A DNA stretch of 34,472 bases. Origin: Victivallaceae bacterium. Its GTDB lineage: Bacteria; Verrucomicrobiota; Lentisphaeria; Victivallales; Victivallaceae. The DNA lies in NCBI GenBank assembly GCA_021647315.1, contig JAKIUY010000045.1, positions 1 to 34,472 of the forward strand, given 5' to 3'. The translations under genes and the position numbers were made by a program. Every line of letters begins with the position of its first letter. The first letter of the stretch is position 1. The notes below the pieces were generated by a model, which had not been told where the DNA came from, searched no databases, and worked only from the letters and a program-made list of their open reading frames with translations. Shown here in pieces: positions 25,159-34,345 of the stretch.

Positions 25159-27297
25159 TTATTTATATGCATCTGCATCTTTCATTTTAATGACTTGTCC
25201 ATGATTGATTACAAACCAATTAATGCTTCTATTCATACCGCCAAATGAATTTTTTCCACCCCAATCACACTGAATAATCCAACCGGCTGTATCATTATAA
25301 AAAACTTTAGAGGATGAATAAATTTTTATACTATCAGGATCTTTTGCTACAGATTTCAAAAAGGTAATCACTTCATTGTATGAACCAGACCAGATACTTG
25401 CCACTGGAGGAGGGCCAAACTTTTCTTCTTTTCTGTTTCGTTCATTCATTATTTTTTTATTATGAATTTGTATTTCTATTTCCTTTTCTTTTTTCCTTAG
25501 CTCTTCCTTAGCTTCTTGTATTTTTTTACGTTCCGCCGTTGTTGGTATTTTAATAGTATATGCAAGGCAGACGCGAAAGCCTAAAATATCATCTGTGGCA
25601 TTAAGAGACAGTCCATTACGACAGGATGAACGACAATCATCGGCACTGCCTGCCCAGCCGCCACCTCGAAGTATGCAAGTGCTCATAGTGGTGCCATTGC
25701 CCCAATAACCCCCATCAGCAGGGGCTCCATTATAATTATCTATCAAAATATTAGAACCATGAAAGTAATCATCAAGACACCATTCGTTGACATTGCCACT
25801 CATATCATAAATGCCAAGTTCATTTGGATACTTTGTTCCGACATTATGAGTTTTATTGCCGGAGTTTAACTTATGCCAAGCTATGGAATTTAGATTATTT
25901 GAACCGCTATATTTATAATTTAGGCTATCAGAGCCGCCCCGGGCGACAAATTCCCATTCTGCCTCTGTGAGTAAACGGTATTCATAGCCTGATGGTAAAC
26001 GTCCAGCTTTATGTTCTCGATTTGTCAATGTCTGACAAAATTTTACAGCATCATTCCAGCTAACTGTTTCTACTGGGTTATTGCTTTCTTGAAACTTACT
26101 AGGGTTGCAGTGCATAATAGATTGATATTCGTGCTGTTTTACTTCGTATTTTCCCACCCAAAATGGTTTGTTAAGAGTTACCAGATGAACTGGTTTTTCA
26201 TCTTTATTTCCTGAATTTGACCCCATTTGAAAACTACCTGGGGAAATATATACAAACTTCATGTTAATTTCTGGAACTATCCACGCATTACCTATTGAGG
26301 GCATGTTAGATAATATTTTTGACGGTAAGCTAGATTTATTTTCTTTATCATTTAACCAACTGCAAAATGCATACATATCATTACTGGTTGTTAATTGTTC
26401 GATATAGTATTTTTTTGCCATAGCCATAGTGTCATCTTGCCATATTTCATCTATTAAATCAGATGGAACTTCATGACGTTTCACTCCGATGATAACACCA
26501 TATCCCATATCTACCAATACCTGTTTGGGTTTTATTTCGTAGATTTTACCTGAGATCACTTGCCCTGACTTTCGAGTAATGTTTATCGTATCATGTATTT
26601 TTAATGAAGGGAATTTAGCTTTTTGGATTCTTGATAATTTTTGTGGATTATTATTGGCTATAATTATGGCAATATTTTTTAGTTGTTTGACGATAGCATT
26701 GCAGTTATCAACCTGCATAGTGGTAGCGACGCTGTTAAGTTCTTTTTTTGCAATAGCTTTATCTGCTAGTCGATAAGTTTTTTTATATCTATCCAAACTT
26801 TTTTGCCAATTTTCTTTAAAATACTCATCAATAGTAATATTGTTATCATTCGCGTAAGAAAAAGCTTGAGCATATCTGCTTAATCCTTGAATGAATATCT
26901 CGGCAGAGACTAAGGTGATTTTGGGTTGATTGTCAATTTTGATTTTTTTGATTTTTTGCTTAACAGTATTTTTGGGGCTTTGGGCTTTTGAAGGTTGTTT
27001 TAATACTGGCTGTGTCGATTTTTTTTGGATAGGTTTTACTTTTTGCTTAACAACGGTTCTGTCTTTCTCGGCAGTATTTGTTTTTTTTGAGTCTGAAGTA
27101 AATAAACCAACTATGAAAACAATAACAAATATGACAATTATAATAAGGCACCCTGCCGCACACCCACTTGCTGCGATATTAGCACATCCTGAAAGTTCTT
27201 CCTTTTCTTTTTTTGTAGGTTTGTACCCACAACTAGGGCAACTTTCGATAGTGTTACTCATCTTTTTTTTACATTCAGGGCATGGTATAAGTGCCAT
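25159..27297 (-). CDS. Membrane-anchored zinc-ribbon / SUMF1-domain protein
   Basis: The 712-residue protein starts with a zinc ribbon (CPECKKKMSNTIESCPSCGY, four Cys). One transmembrane helix follows at ~44-66 (CLIIIVIFVIVFIVGLF), then a Lys/Gln-rich linker and a helical region. A small beta domain (IHDTINITRKSGQVISGKIY) comes next. The formylglycine-enzyme-like SUMF1 domain spans ~345-590: GSFQMGSNSGNKDEKPVH, PVETVSWNDAVKFC, YRLLTEAEWEFVARGG, NVNEWCLDDY and ILGFRVC. After it come a charged coiled coil and a C-terminal ~80-residue domain. The catalytic CX4C pair of true formylglycine-generating enzymes is not matched: DDCRSSCRNG has different spacing. A structural or binding role is therefore more likely than sulfatase activation. 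The gene is AT-rich relative to rfbB and galU, which suggests a separate origin. AGAGGA precedes the ATG. Confidence 0.85.
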   Translation of the reverse strand: MALIPCPECKKKMSNTIESCPSCGYKPTKKEKEELSGCANIAASGCAAGCLIIIVIFVIVFIVGLFTSDSKKTNTAEKDRTVVKQKVKPIQKKSTQPVLKQPSKAQSPKNTVKQKIKKIKIDNQPKITLVSAEIFIQGLSRYAQAFSYANDNNITIDEYFKENWQKSLDRYKKTYRLADKAIAKKELNSVATTMQVDNCNAIVKQLKNIAIIIANNNPQKLSRIQKAKFPSLKIHDTINITRKSGQVISGKIYEIKPKQVLVDMGYGVIIGVKRHEVPSDLIDEIWQDDTMAMAKKYYIEQLTTSNDMYAFCSWLNDKENKSSLPSKILSNMPSIGNAWIVPEINMKFVYISPGSFQMGSNSGNKDEKPVHLVTLNKPFWVGKYEVKQHEYQSIMHCNPSKFQESNNPVETVSWNDAVKFCQTLTNREHKAGRLPSGYEYRLLTEAEWEFVARGGSDSLNYKYSGSNNLNSIAWHKLNSGNKTHNVGTKYPNELGIYDMSGNVNEWCLDDYFHGSNILIDNYNGAPADGGYWGNGTTMSTCILRGGGWAGSADDCRSSCRNGLSLNATDDILGFRVCLAYTIKIPTTAERKKIQEAKEELRKKEKEIEIQIHNKKIMNERNRKEEKFGPPPVASIWSGSYNEVITFLKSVAKDPDSIKIYSSSKVFYNDTAGWIIQCDWGGKNSFGGMNRSINWFVINHGQVIKMKDADAYK

Positions 27298-27341
27298 AAT
27301 AATTTCCTCTTATTAATGTTATTGGTAGTGGCTAATCATTT

Positions 27342-28403
27342 CTATGTCTTTTTTGCTCCACCCAACCGGGTGCCTGCATATTTCTGGGTTCTGATGGGTT
27401 CCCACCACCATTGGTTGTCCAGATACCATTGAACCGTTTTCTGGATGCCGCTAGTGAAGGTTTCATGGGGAATCCAACCCAGTTCATTATGAATTTTTTC
27501 TGCATCAATGGCATAGCGTTTATCGTGACCTGGGCGATCGGTGACAAAGGTGATAAGTTCGCTGTAATTTTGGATTCCGGTTGGCGGTTTCAGTTTATCC
27601 AGAACTGCACAGATAGTTTCGACAACTTCAAGGTTGGTTTTTTCATAATTACCGCCGACATTATAGGTTTCACCGATTTTACCATTCACTAAAACTTCGT
27701 AAAGAGCAACGGCATGATCTTCAACAAATAACCAGTCACGGACATTATCACCTTTGCCGTAGATTGGTAATGGTTTTTGTTCCATAGCGTTGAGGATGAC
27801 TAGAGGAATAAGTTTTTCAGGAAAATGATAGGGGCCATAGTTATTGGAGCAGTTGGTCATTACTACTGGCAATCCATAGGTATGATACCATGCCATAACT
27901 AGGTGATCGGAGGCAGCTTTACTTGCGGAATAGGGAGAACGTGGATCGTAAGGAGTTGTTTCGGTAAACAGCCCTTCATCGCCGAGCGAACCGTAAACCT
28001 CATCGGTCGAGATATGTTGGAACCGGAATGCCTGTTGGCGCTCTTTATCTAAGTTGTTCCAGTAATTTCTGGCACATTCCAATAGGTTAGCGGTGCCGAC
28101 GATATTGGTATGGATAAACTCTGCTGGCCCGTCAATTGAACGGTCAACGTGAGATTCAGCCGCCAGATGCATGATCGCGTCGGGGCGGAAATCGGCAAAT
28201 AGTTTTTCTACGCCTGTTTTATCACAGATATCCAGCTGCATAAAGCAGTAACGGTCGCTCTCGTCAACCTCTTTTAATGAAGAGAGGTTGCCCGCATAGG
28301 TTAGTTTATCCAGGTTAAGAATGGTATGGTCACTGTTTTTGATAAAGTGACGGATTAGAGCGGAGCCGATAAATCCGGCACCTCCAGTGATAATAATTTT
28401 CAT
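27342..28403 (-). CDS. rfbB: dTDP-glucose 4,6-dehydratase
   Basis: This 353-residue short-chain dehydrogenase of the extended type converts dTDP-glucose to dTDP-4-keto-6-deoxyglucose, the second step toward dTDP-rhamnose and other deoxysugars. It has the NAD-binding [11 protein letters not shown] at the N-terminus. Downstream are [28 protein letters not shown] (catalytic Thr-Asp-Glu), [13 protein letters not shown] (Tyr-x3-Lys) and [15 protein letters not shown]. The length and all catalytic residues are typical. No rfbA, rfbC or rfbD is adjacent; galU lies upstream across a 293-base repeat-filled gap. GAGG lies five bases before the ATG. UDP-glucose or GDP-mannose dehydratases differ in these motifs, so the call is firm. 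Confidence 0.95.
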   Translation of the reverse strand: MKIIITGGAGFIGSALIRHFIKNSDHTILNLDKLTYAGNLSSLKEVDESDRYCFMQLDICDKTGVEKLFADFRPDAIMHLAAESHVDRSIDGPAEFIHTNIVGTANLLECARNYWNNLDKERQQAFRFQHISTDEVYGSLGDEGLFTETTPYDPRSPYSASKAASDHLVMAWYHTYGLPVVMTNCSNNYGPYHFPEKLIPLVILNAMEQKPLPIYGKGDNVRDWLFVEDHAVALYEVLVNGKIGETYNVGGNYEKTNLEVVETICAVLDKLKPPTGIQNYSELITFVTDRPGHDKRYAIDAEKIHNELGWIPHETFTSGIQKTVQWYLDNQWWWEPIRTQKYAGTRLGGAKKT

Positions 28404-28454
28404 TTTAGCCTCTTTATTTTTCAGTTTATTATTTGTGTTAATTTATTCTTATTT

Positions 28455-28580
28455 GTGGTAGCAATGCCACCGAGAAAATTGGTCTGATGAGCCCTATGTG
28501 GCGACAAAGTCGCCGAGAAAAAAGAAGAGAATACATGTCTCTTCGGCGGCAAAGCCGCCACATAAGTCCCATGGGGCTCA
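28455..28580. repeat. Nested hairpin repeat between galU and rfbB
   Basis: Three small hairpins (gtggta-gcaa-tgccac, ggcgac-aaa-gtcgcc and ggcggc-aaa-gccgcc) are arranged so that the outer tgagccc...tatgtggcg also pairs with cgccacata...ggggctca. The first two are each followed by cgagaaaa. This looks like a repeat element built from variants of one hairpin and fills most of the gap between the two nucleotide-sugar genes. Confidence 0.65.
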
Positions 28581-28696
28581 TAAGTCTCATCAACGACTAA
28601 CTTTCAGTTTCCAGCTTCTACCTTTCATCTTCTAATTTCTATACTATGCCACAAAGTTTTTCTCTGTGAAACTCTGTGAAATAGTTTGTTTAGTTT

Positions 28697-29575
28697 CTAG
28701 CTTCTCTCTCTTAGTTTCTCTCCTATATACGCTTTGACTTGATCTTTGAATTCAGCACGGTTTAGGGCAAAGCTAATGGTTGCTTTGATGAAATCCAGTT
28801 TGTTGCCGATGTCATGGCGTTGACCATCGATTTTCAATCCGAACATAGGGTGTTGTTCAAGCATTAAAACCATGGCGTCCGTCAGTTGGATTTCATTGCC
28901 TTTTCCACGTGGGGTTTGGGCTAGAAACTCGAACAGTTCCGGGGTGAAAATATAACGGCTCGCGATTGCCAGGTTTGACGGCGCATCGTCTATTGACGGT
29001 TTTTCGACAAAATGTTTTACCCGGTAAAGATCATCACCTACAACTTCGCCGTCAATGACCCCGTAACGGCTCACCTTTTCTGGTGGTACAGCTTCGAGCG
29101 CGACGACTGAACTGTCACAGGTTTCGTGAGCTTTAATCAATTGACCGATCACTGGAGTTGAACAGTTACTGGTCGTTACCGTATCGCCTAGTAGGATAGC
29201 GAATGGAACAGTGCCGACAAAACTTTTGGCCTGGTAGATGGCATCGCCAAGCCCGTTAAGTTCATGTTGATATATATAGTGAATATTGATTAAATCTGTG
29301 ATATGGCGCATGTCGGCTAAAAGATCATCTTTGCCGTTGACGGTTAAGTGTTGTTCCAGCTCAAAGTTGCGGGAGAAATGTTCTTGGATAGTCTGTTTGC
29401 CACCACTGATAACCATTAAAATATCGGTGATACCAGCGGCAACAGCCTCTTCGACCACATATTGAATGACCGGTTTGTCAATCAGAGGGATCATCTCTTT
29501 AGGCACCGCTTTGGCGGCAGGCAGGAAACGGGTTCCGAAACCGGCTGCCGGGATTACTGCTTTGGTTATTTTCAT
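28697..29575 (-). CDS. galU: UTP-glucose-1-phosphate uridylyltransferase
   Basis: This 292-residue enzyme makes UDP-glucose from UTP and glucose-1-phosphate for surface polysaccharides and galactose metabolism. It begins KAVIPAAGFGTRFLPAAKAV, the sugar-nucleotide pyrophosphorylase loop (G-x-G-T-R-F/L-P). Next come PKEMIPLIDKPVIQYVVEEA, FAILLGDTV (metal-site Asp) and HFVEKP (conserved Glu-Lys), then GKGNEIQLTDA. The length matches bacterial GalU, and the PKEM...IDKP motif separates it from RfbA. It lies 48 bases after a small secreted protein gene, probably in one transcript. Confidence 0.95.
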   Translation of the reverse strand: MKITKAVIPAAGFGTRFLPAAKAVPKEMIPLIDKPVIQYVVEEAVAAGITDILMVISGGKQTIQEHFSRNFELEQHLTVNGKDDLLADMRHITDLINIHYIYQHELNGLGDAIYQAKSFVGTVPFAILLGDTVTTSNCSTPVIGQLIKAHETCDSSVVALEAVPPEKVSRYGVIDGEVVGDDLYRVKHFVEKPSIDDAPSNLAIASRYIFTPELFEFLAQTPRGKGNEIQLTDAMVLMLEQHPMFGLKIDGQRHDIGNKLDFIKATISFALNRAEFKDQVKAYIGEKLRERS

Positions 29576-29623
29576 CTAAAATACTCCATGGCTTGAAAAT
29601 TCTTTACGCAAATATACCACAGT

Positions 29624-30178
29624 TTACTCTGTTACTTCCACGACCTTGACATCATCGACGATCACTGGAGTTTTAGTGCAACGGATATATATTTTAATAT
29701 TGTTGTATTCAGGTTTAATCGTATATAATGCGGTTAACTCCTGCCAGGCGTCACTACCTTTCAGTTTCTTTGAATGTTCGTATTGAGGTTTTATTTTTTT
29801 ATCTTTGGGTGCGAGTGCATAGAATGAGGTAAAGACATAACCACCTACCGGACCTTTAAACTTTAGGGTGACTTTATATTTTTTTTCGACACCGAGCTCT
29901 TTTTTGAAGCCTTGAAATATCAAGAGATTGCCTTTGCCGACGGTAGAGTCAATCTGCGCTGCTTGCTTACCAGCAGTAGCGTCATCAACCTGTTTAATGG
30001 TGATGATGCCGCGTTCCTCTTTTTTATTCCAGTCCGCAGCCCTCCAGTTGCTGATTTTACCTTGAGCATCGATGATTTCAAAACTGCCGTTTTTTACAAT
30101 GTTTTTATCATTATTACCTGCGGCTACAGCTGTTGTCATCAATGTAGCGGATAGTGCTAAAACAGTTAGCTTTTTCAT
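29624..30178 (-). CDS. Small secreted carbohydrate-binding-like protein
   Basis: This 184-residue protein has a clear signal peptide (MKKLTVLALSATLMTTAVAA). The mature part opens NIVKNGSFEIIDAQGKISNW, the usual start of CBM4/9/22-like jelly-roll modules. It then shows alternating beta strands (YKVTLKFKGPVGGYVFTSFY) and ends PVIVDDVKVVEV, the typical last strand of this fold. The same N-terminal phrase occurs in the 1257-residue secreted protein (NLLKNSDFEATDGN), so the two share a module type. No catalytic domain is present, so a periplasmic or surface glycan-binding role is inferred. CTGGAG precedes the ATG. It appears to lead an operon with galU. Confidence 0.75.
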   Translation of the reverse strand: MKKLTVLALSATLMTTAVAAGNNDKNIVKNGSFEIIDAQGKISNWRAADWNKKEERGIITIKQVDDATAGKQAAQIDSTVGKGNLLIFQGFKKELGVEKKYKVTLKFKGPVGGYVFTSFYALAPKDKKIKPQYEHSKKLKGSDAWQELTALYTIKPEYNNIKIYIRCTKTPVIVDDVKVVEVTE

Positions 30179-30216
30179 AATTCCATTCTCCAGTTTAATT
30201 TTTTTATAACAGGATA

Positions 30217-30239
30217 CATTGTATTTATATTGTACAATG
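30217..30239. promoter_or_regulatory. Inverted repeat over the predicted promoter
   Basis: cattgta and tacaatg form perfect seven-base arms with a nine-base centre, overlapping the predicted -10 of the CBM-like gene. It is a candidate repressor site; no binder can be named. Confidence 0.35.
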
Positions 30240-30251
30240 GCCTATCGACAA
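30224..30251 (-). promoter_or_regulatory. Predicted promoter of the CBM-like/galU unit
   Basis: On the minus strand TTGTCG (30246-30251) and TATAAA (30224-30229) are separated by 16 bases, about 45 bases before the ATG. Confidence 0.35.
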
Positions 30252-30551
30252 TGATAAACTTACCCTGTTATCCGCTTTATTTCAATAATAATAAGCATCT
30301 TTTGGCTTGTTTAAATTTATCTTTTAAATAAAGCGGCAATTTTAAAAATCTTCACGGCATTTTTTTATTTTATATCATCATCTGGGGGATTGAAAAATAT
30401 TGAAAATGTGGTAGATTATTATTTGCTTTCAGCATTCTATATAAATAAGGCTGATTTGTGATTAGTTTTTATAATGTAATTTTTATATCTAGGAAGTTAT
30501 TGGATTTTTGCAATAACTTCAAAACAACTAACTATTTTCGGAGAATGAAAA

Positions 30552-33500
30552 ATGGCTAAAAAAATGGTAACAATCACTGGTAATACAGCGGCTGCGCATG
30601 TGGCATCTGCATTCAGTGAAGTCGCGGCGATCTACCCGATTACCCCATCATCAGATATGGGCGAAATGGCGGACGAATGGTCAAGTCAGGGTTTGAAGAA
30701 TATTTTCGGCAAAACCGTTGATGTGGTAGAAATGCAGTCTGAAGCCGGTGCTGCCGGTGCGGTACACGGTTCTTTAAGTGCTGGTGCACTTACTACGACA
30801 TTTACTGCTTCACAGGGACTGTTGTTGATGATTCCTAACATGTACAAAATTGCCGGTGAAATGTTGCCGACAGTTTTCCATGTTTCTGCACGTTCACTCG
30901 CTTGTCAGGCGCTCTCTATTTTTGGCGATCACTCTGACATCATGGCGGCCAGAAATACCGGTTTTGCTATGCTTGGCGCGGCATCAGTACAGGAAGAGAT
31001 GGACTTGGCGATTGTCAGTCATCTTGCGACATTGAAAACTAAAGTTCCTTTTATCAGTTTCTTTGATGGTTTCAGAACTTCACATGAAATTCTGAAAATT
31101 GAAGAGGTTGGCTATGATGTGATGGAAGAGCTGGTTGAGAAAAAATATATTGCTGAATTTAAAGAACGTGCGATGCGTCCTGAAGCACCTTATGCTAAAG
31201 TTGGTGCGCAGAATCCTGATGTCTACTTCCAGGGACGTGAAACGGTCAATAAATTTTATGATGCCACACCTGAAATCGTTCAGGACTACATGGATAAACT
31301 CGCGGCTAAAATTGGTCGTCAGTATCACCTGTTTGATTACATTGGCGATCCTCAAGCTGAAAAAATTATTATTGCTATGGGCTCTTCATGTGAAACCATT
31401 GAAGAGACTGTTGACTACTTAGTCGCCAAAGGCGAAAAAGTTGGTGCGATTAAAGTTAGACTTTATCGCCCATTCTCTGTCAAAGCATTTGTTGACCAGA
31501 TTCCTGCCACTGTTAAGAAAATTGCGGTACTCGACAGAACTAAAGAGCCGGGCGCAATTGGTGAACCGCTCTTCCTGGATACCGTTGCAGCACTGGCCGG
31601 TAAAAATCTTACAATTATTGGCGGTCGTTACGGTCTGTCAAGTAAAGAGTTTACGCCAACCATGGTTAATGCAGTTTATGTTCACCTGGATAACGAGTGC
31701 ACGCATGGCTTTACGGTTGGTATTAATGATGATGTGACTAATACATCAATCAAAATCAACACCGAGATTAATACTGCGGATGCTGATACTACCTGTTGTA
31801 TGTTCTGGGGGCTAGGCTCTGACGGTACGGTTGGTGCGAACAAAAACTCAATCAAAATTATTGGTGATAACACCGATATGTATGCTCAAGGGTATTTTGT
31901 TTACGATTCAAAAAAATCTTACGGAATCACTATTTCGCATCTTCGCTTCGGTAAAAAACAGATTCAGTCTACCTATCTGATTAACAGCTCTGATTTTGTA
32001 GCGTGTCATAATGAGGCGTATATTGGTCGTTATGATATGCTGAAAGGACTGAAGGCGGGTGGAACATTCCTGTTGAACTCTGAAGTGCCAGCTGGCGAAG
32101 TGTTTGAACACCTGACTGCTGACATGCAGCAGTATATCATTGATAACAAAATTAAATTCTACACTATTGACGCATTGAAAATTGCTGAAAGCGTTGGTCT
32201 GGGTAACAGAATTAATACTGTTATGCAGGTTGCGTTCTTCAAACTTGCTGAAATTATTGATGTTGATGACGCGATTGGTTATATCAAAAAAGCGATCGAA
32301 AAAACCTTTAAAATTAAAGGTGATGACATTGTTAATATGAACTGCGCGGCAGTTGATAAAGCACTGGCCGGACTCGAAGCGGTCGCGGTTCCCGCGACTG
32401 TCGGTAAAGCATTTGTTCCAGCCCAGCTGATTAAAGATGACGCGATTGACTTTGCTAAAAATATTATTAAACCGGTTATGCACCTTGATGGCGATAATAT
32501 TCCAGTATCACAGATGTCCATTGACGGTAAAGTGCCGACCGGAACTACATGTTTGGAAAAACGTGGTATTGCTCCACGGATTCCGCATTGGCTGTCTGAA
32601 AACTGTATCCAGTGTAATCAGTGTGTAATGGCCTGTCCGCACGCGGTTATCCGGGCTAAACAGATCGCTCCTGCTGATCTGACTGATAAACCTGAAGGTT
32701 TTGAAACCGTTAAATCAAAAACTAAAAATGATCGTGAACTGGAATATAAATTGCAGATTTATTGTGAAGATTGTACTGGTTGTGGTGTGTGTGTTGATGT
32801 ATGTCCTGCTAAAACCAAAGCACTGGAGTTTACAACGCTTGAAGCGGCTAAAGAGCTCAATGAACCGGCAAAAGTTGCATTCTTTGATGCGTTACCGGAT
32901 GATGTGCTTGATGGTGCTAATCCTGCTACCGTTAAAGGCTCACAGTTTATCAAACCGTTGTTTGAATTCTCTGGTGCATGTGCCGGTTGTGGTGAAACTC
33001 CTTATGTAAAACTCGCAACTCAGGTTGCCGGTAAACGGATGATCATTGCTAATGCTACTGGTTGTTCTTCAATCTACGGTGGCACATTCCCGACTATTCC
33101 TTATTGCAAAACTAAAGAGGGTAATGGTCCGGTTTGGGCTAACTCACTGTTTGAAGATAATGCTGAATATGGTCTCGGTATGCGTCTTGCAGTAGACAAT
33201 AACCGTGAACTGCTGACAACTAACGTTGAACAACTGCTCGAAAGTGGTAAAGATGTTACTCCAGAGCTGAAATCTGCTCTGACAGCTGCTATGGCAGCCA
33301 AAGATGCTAAAGATGACGCTGCGCTGGCGGCTCAGGCTGCGGTTAAAGCTCCATTGGCTAAAGCGATTGCTCAGGCTGGCACTAATAAAGCACTGCTCGA
33401 AACAATCCAGGAACATCAGGATTACTTCATTGACAAGAGTGTTTGGATCATCGGTGGTGATGGCTGGGCTTATGATATTGGTTATGGTGGTGTGGATCAT

Positions 33501-34067
33501 GTCCTCGCTTCTGGACGCAATGTCAATATCCTCGTTGTTGATACTGAAGTATACTCAAATACCGGTGGTCAGGCTTCTAAAGCTACACCAATCGGTGCAG
33601 TAGCTAAATTTGCCCATGCCGGCATGCGTCTGACTAAGAAAAATCTTGGTTTCATGTGCATGAGTTATGGTTATGTCTATGTTGCCTCGATCTCAATGGG
33701 GGCAAACCGGATGCAGACGCTGAAAGCATTGCAGGAAGCTGAAGCTTATGACGGTCCATCAATTGTGATGGCTTATGCCCCATGTATTGCGCATGGTATT
33801 GATATGGGTAAAACTCAGACTGAAGAGAAACGCGCTGTTGAATGTGGTTACTGGCCGTTGTACCGCTATAACCCACAACTCGAAAAACCATTCATCTGGG
33901 AAACTAAAGAGCCTAAAGGTGACTTCCAGGAATTTATCCGCAGTGAACGTCGCTATACAACTCTGCTCAAAACTGCTCCGGACGAAGCTGAAAAACTCTT
34001 CGCGCAAGCGGAAGAAGATGCAAAACGCCGCATGACATTTTACCAGAAAATGGGTGAAATCATGTAG
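30552..34067 (+). CDS. nifJ: Pyruvate:ferredoxin (flavodoxin) oxidoreductase
   Basis: This 1171-residue, single-chain enzyme oxidises pyruvate to acetyl-CoA and CO2, reducing ferredoxin or flavodoxin, the central anaerobic pyruvate step. Domains in order: the N-terminal pyrimidine-binding domain (AAAHVASAFSEVAAIYPITP, EMQSEAGAAGAVHGSLSAGA), the CoA and gamma domains, then two 4Fe-4S motifs at ~683 (CIQCNQCVMACP) and ~738 (CEDCTGCGVCVDVCP). The C-terminal TPP domain has CAGCGETPYVKL near 810 and GGDGWAYDIGYGGVDH near 968, followed by DTEVYSNTGGQASKATP. Length and cofactor residues are complete. GGAG lies eight bases upstream of the ATG, and a strong terminator follows. Codon use is more GC-biased and uniform than its neighbours, as expected for a highly expressed gene. 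Confidence 0.98.
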   Translation: MAKKMVTITGNTAAAHVASAFSEVAAIYPITPSSDMGEMADEWSSQGLKNIFGKTVDVVEMQSEAGAAGAVHGSLSAGALTTTFTASQGLLLMIPNMYKIAGEMLPTVFHVSARSLACQALSIFGDHSDIMAARNTGFAMLGAASVQEEMDLAIVSHLATLKTKVPFISFFDGFRTSHEILKIEEVGYDVMEELVEKKYIAEFKERAMRPEAPYAKVGAQNPDVYFQGRETVNKFYDATPEIVQDYMDKLAAKIGRQYHLFDYIGDPQAEKIIIAMGSSCETIEETVDYLVAKGEKVGAIKVRLYRPFSVKAFVDQIPATVKKIAVLDRTKEPGAIGEPLFLDTVAALAGKNLTIIGGRYGLSSKEFTPTMVNAVYVHLDNECTHGFTVGINDDVTNTSIKINTEINTADADTTCCMFWGLGSDGTVGANKNSIKIIGDNTDMYAQGYFVYDSKKSYGITISHLRFGKKQIQSTYLINSSDFVACHNEAYIGRYDMLKGLKAGGTFLLNSEVPAGEVFEHLTADMQQYIIDNKIKFYTIDALKIAESVGLGNRINTVMQVAFFKLAEIIDVDDAIGYIKKAIEKTFKIKGDDIVNMNCAAVDKALAGLEAVAVPATVGKAFVPAQLIKDDAIDFAKNIIKPVMHLDGDNIPVSQMSIDGKVPTGTTCLEKRGIAPRIPHWLSENCIQCNQCVMACPHAVIRAKQIAPADLTDKPEGFETVKSKTKNDRELEYKLQIYCEDCTGCGVCVDVCPAKTKALEFTTLEAAKELNEPAKVAFFDALPDDVLDGANPATVKGSQFIKPLFEFSGACAGCGETPYVKLATQVAGKRMIIANATGCSSIYGGTFPTIPYCKTKEGNGPVWANSLFEDNAEYGLGMRLAVDNNRELLTTNVEQLLESGKDVTPELKSALTAAMAAKDAKDDAALAAQAAVKAPLAKAIAQAGTNKALLETIQEHQDYFIDKSVWIIGGDGWAYDIGYGGVDHVLASGRNVNILVVDTEVYSNTGGQASKATPIGAVAKFAHAGMRLTKKNLGFMCMSYGYVYVASISMGANRMQTLKALQEAEAYDGPSIVMAYAPCIAHGIDMGKTQTEEKRAVECGYWPLYRYNPQLEKPFIWETKEPKGDFQEFIRSERRYTTLLKTAPDEAEKLFAQAEEDAKRRMTFYQKMGEIM

Positions 34068-34155
34068 GGTTTGCGATAACCCACTTCCATAGCGATGTTA
34101 GTCGCGCAGTATGAAGTGGCTTATTTCAGGCGAATGCCTGTAAACTGAAATATTC

Positions 34156-34192
34156 AGCTCCGGGAAGGTCTAACCTTACCGGAGCTTTTTTT
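34156..34192 (+). terminator. Rho-independent terminator of nifJ
   Basis: A 14-base stem with one mismatch (agctccgg...ccggagct) closed by a three-base loop is followed by seven T residues, 89 bases after the stop codon. This is the strongest intrinsic terminator in the window. Confidence 0.92.
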
Positions 34193-34250
34193 GTGATGTA
34201 GCATAAGCGTCCCGCTTGTGTTTTTAGCAGCCTGCTGGGTGCTTGGGACT

Positions 34251-34300
34251 CTGAACACATGACCTAAGTGATTTTTCTTAGTCACGGGTCATGTGTTCAG
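34251..34300. repeat. Long hairpin repeat with 14-base perfect arms
   Basis: ctgaacacatgacc (34251-34264) and ggtcatgtgttcag (34287-34300) are perfectly complementary with a 22-base loop. Gggact-type sequence borders each side. It resembles REP-type palindromes (recollection). Confidence 0.7.
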
Positions 34301-34345
34301 GGACTTGGGTCTGATGGGACTATGGGACTGATAGGACTTATGGGG
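34301..34345 (+). repeat. Degenerate tandem repeat (gggactgat-like)
   Basis: About four imperfect copies of a 9-12 base unit built on gggact(g/t)at run up to the edge of the IS66 element. Confidence 0.55.

Larger units (their letters stand above)
30179..30551. other. Divergent promoter region (CBM-like gene / nifJ)
   Basis: These 373 bases separate two divergently transcribed genes and hold no ORF. They contain a hairpin cattgta...tacaatg (30217-30239) and AT-rich stretches. TATAAT at 30470-30475 is a possible nifJ -10, but no matching -35 was found at normal distance. Confidence 0.5.

Noticed and set aside
25159-27297. SUMF1 protein as the dedicated maturase of the sulfatase at 14.6-16.1 kb
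   Set aside because: The catalytic Cys spacing does not match, the protein is membrane anchored, and the genes are 9 kb apart in different units.
31908-32483. 191-codon ORF antisense to nifJ
   Set aside because: It lies fully inside a strongly supported gene and has Asn/Phe-rich composition typical of an antisense frame of a lysine- and isoleucine-rich gene.
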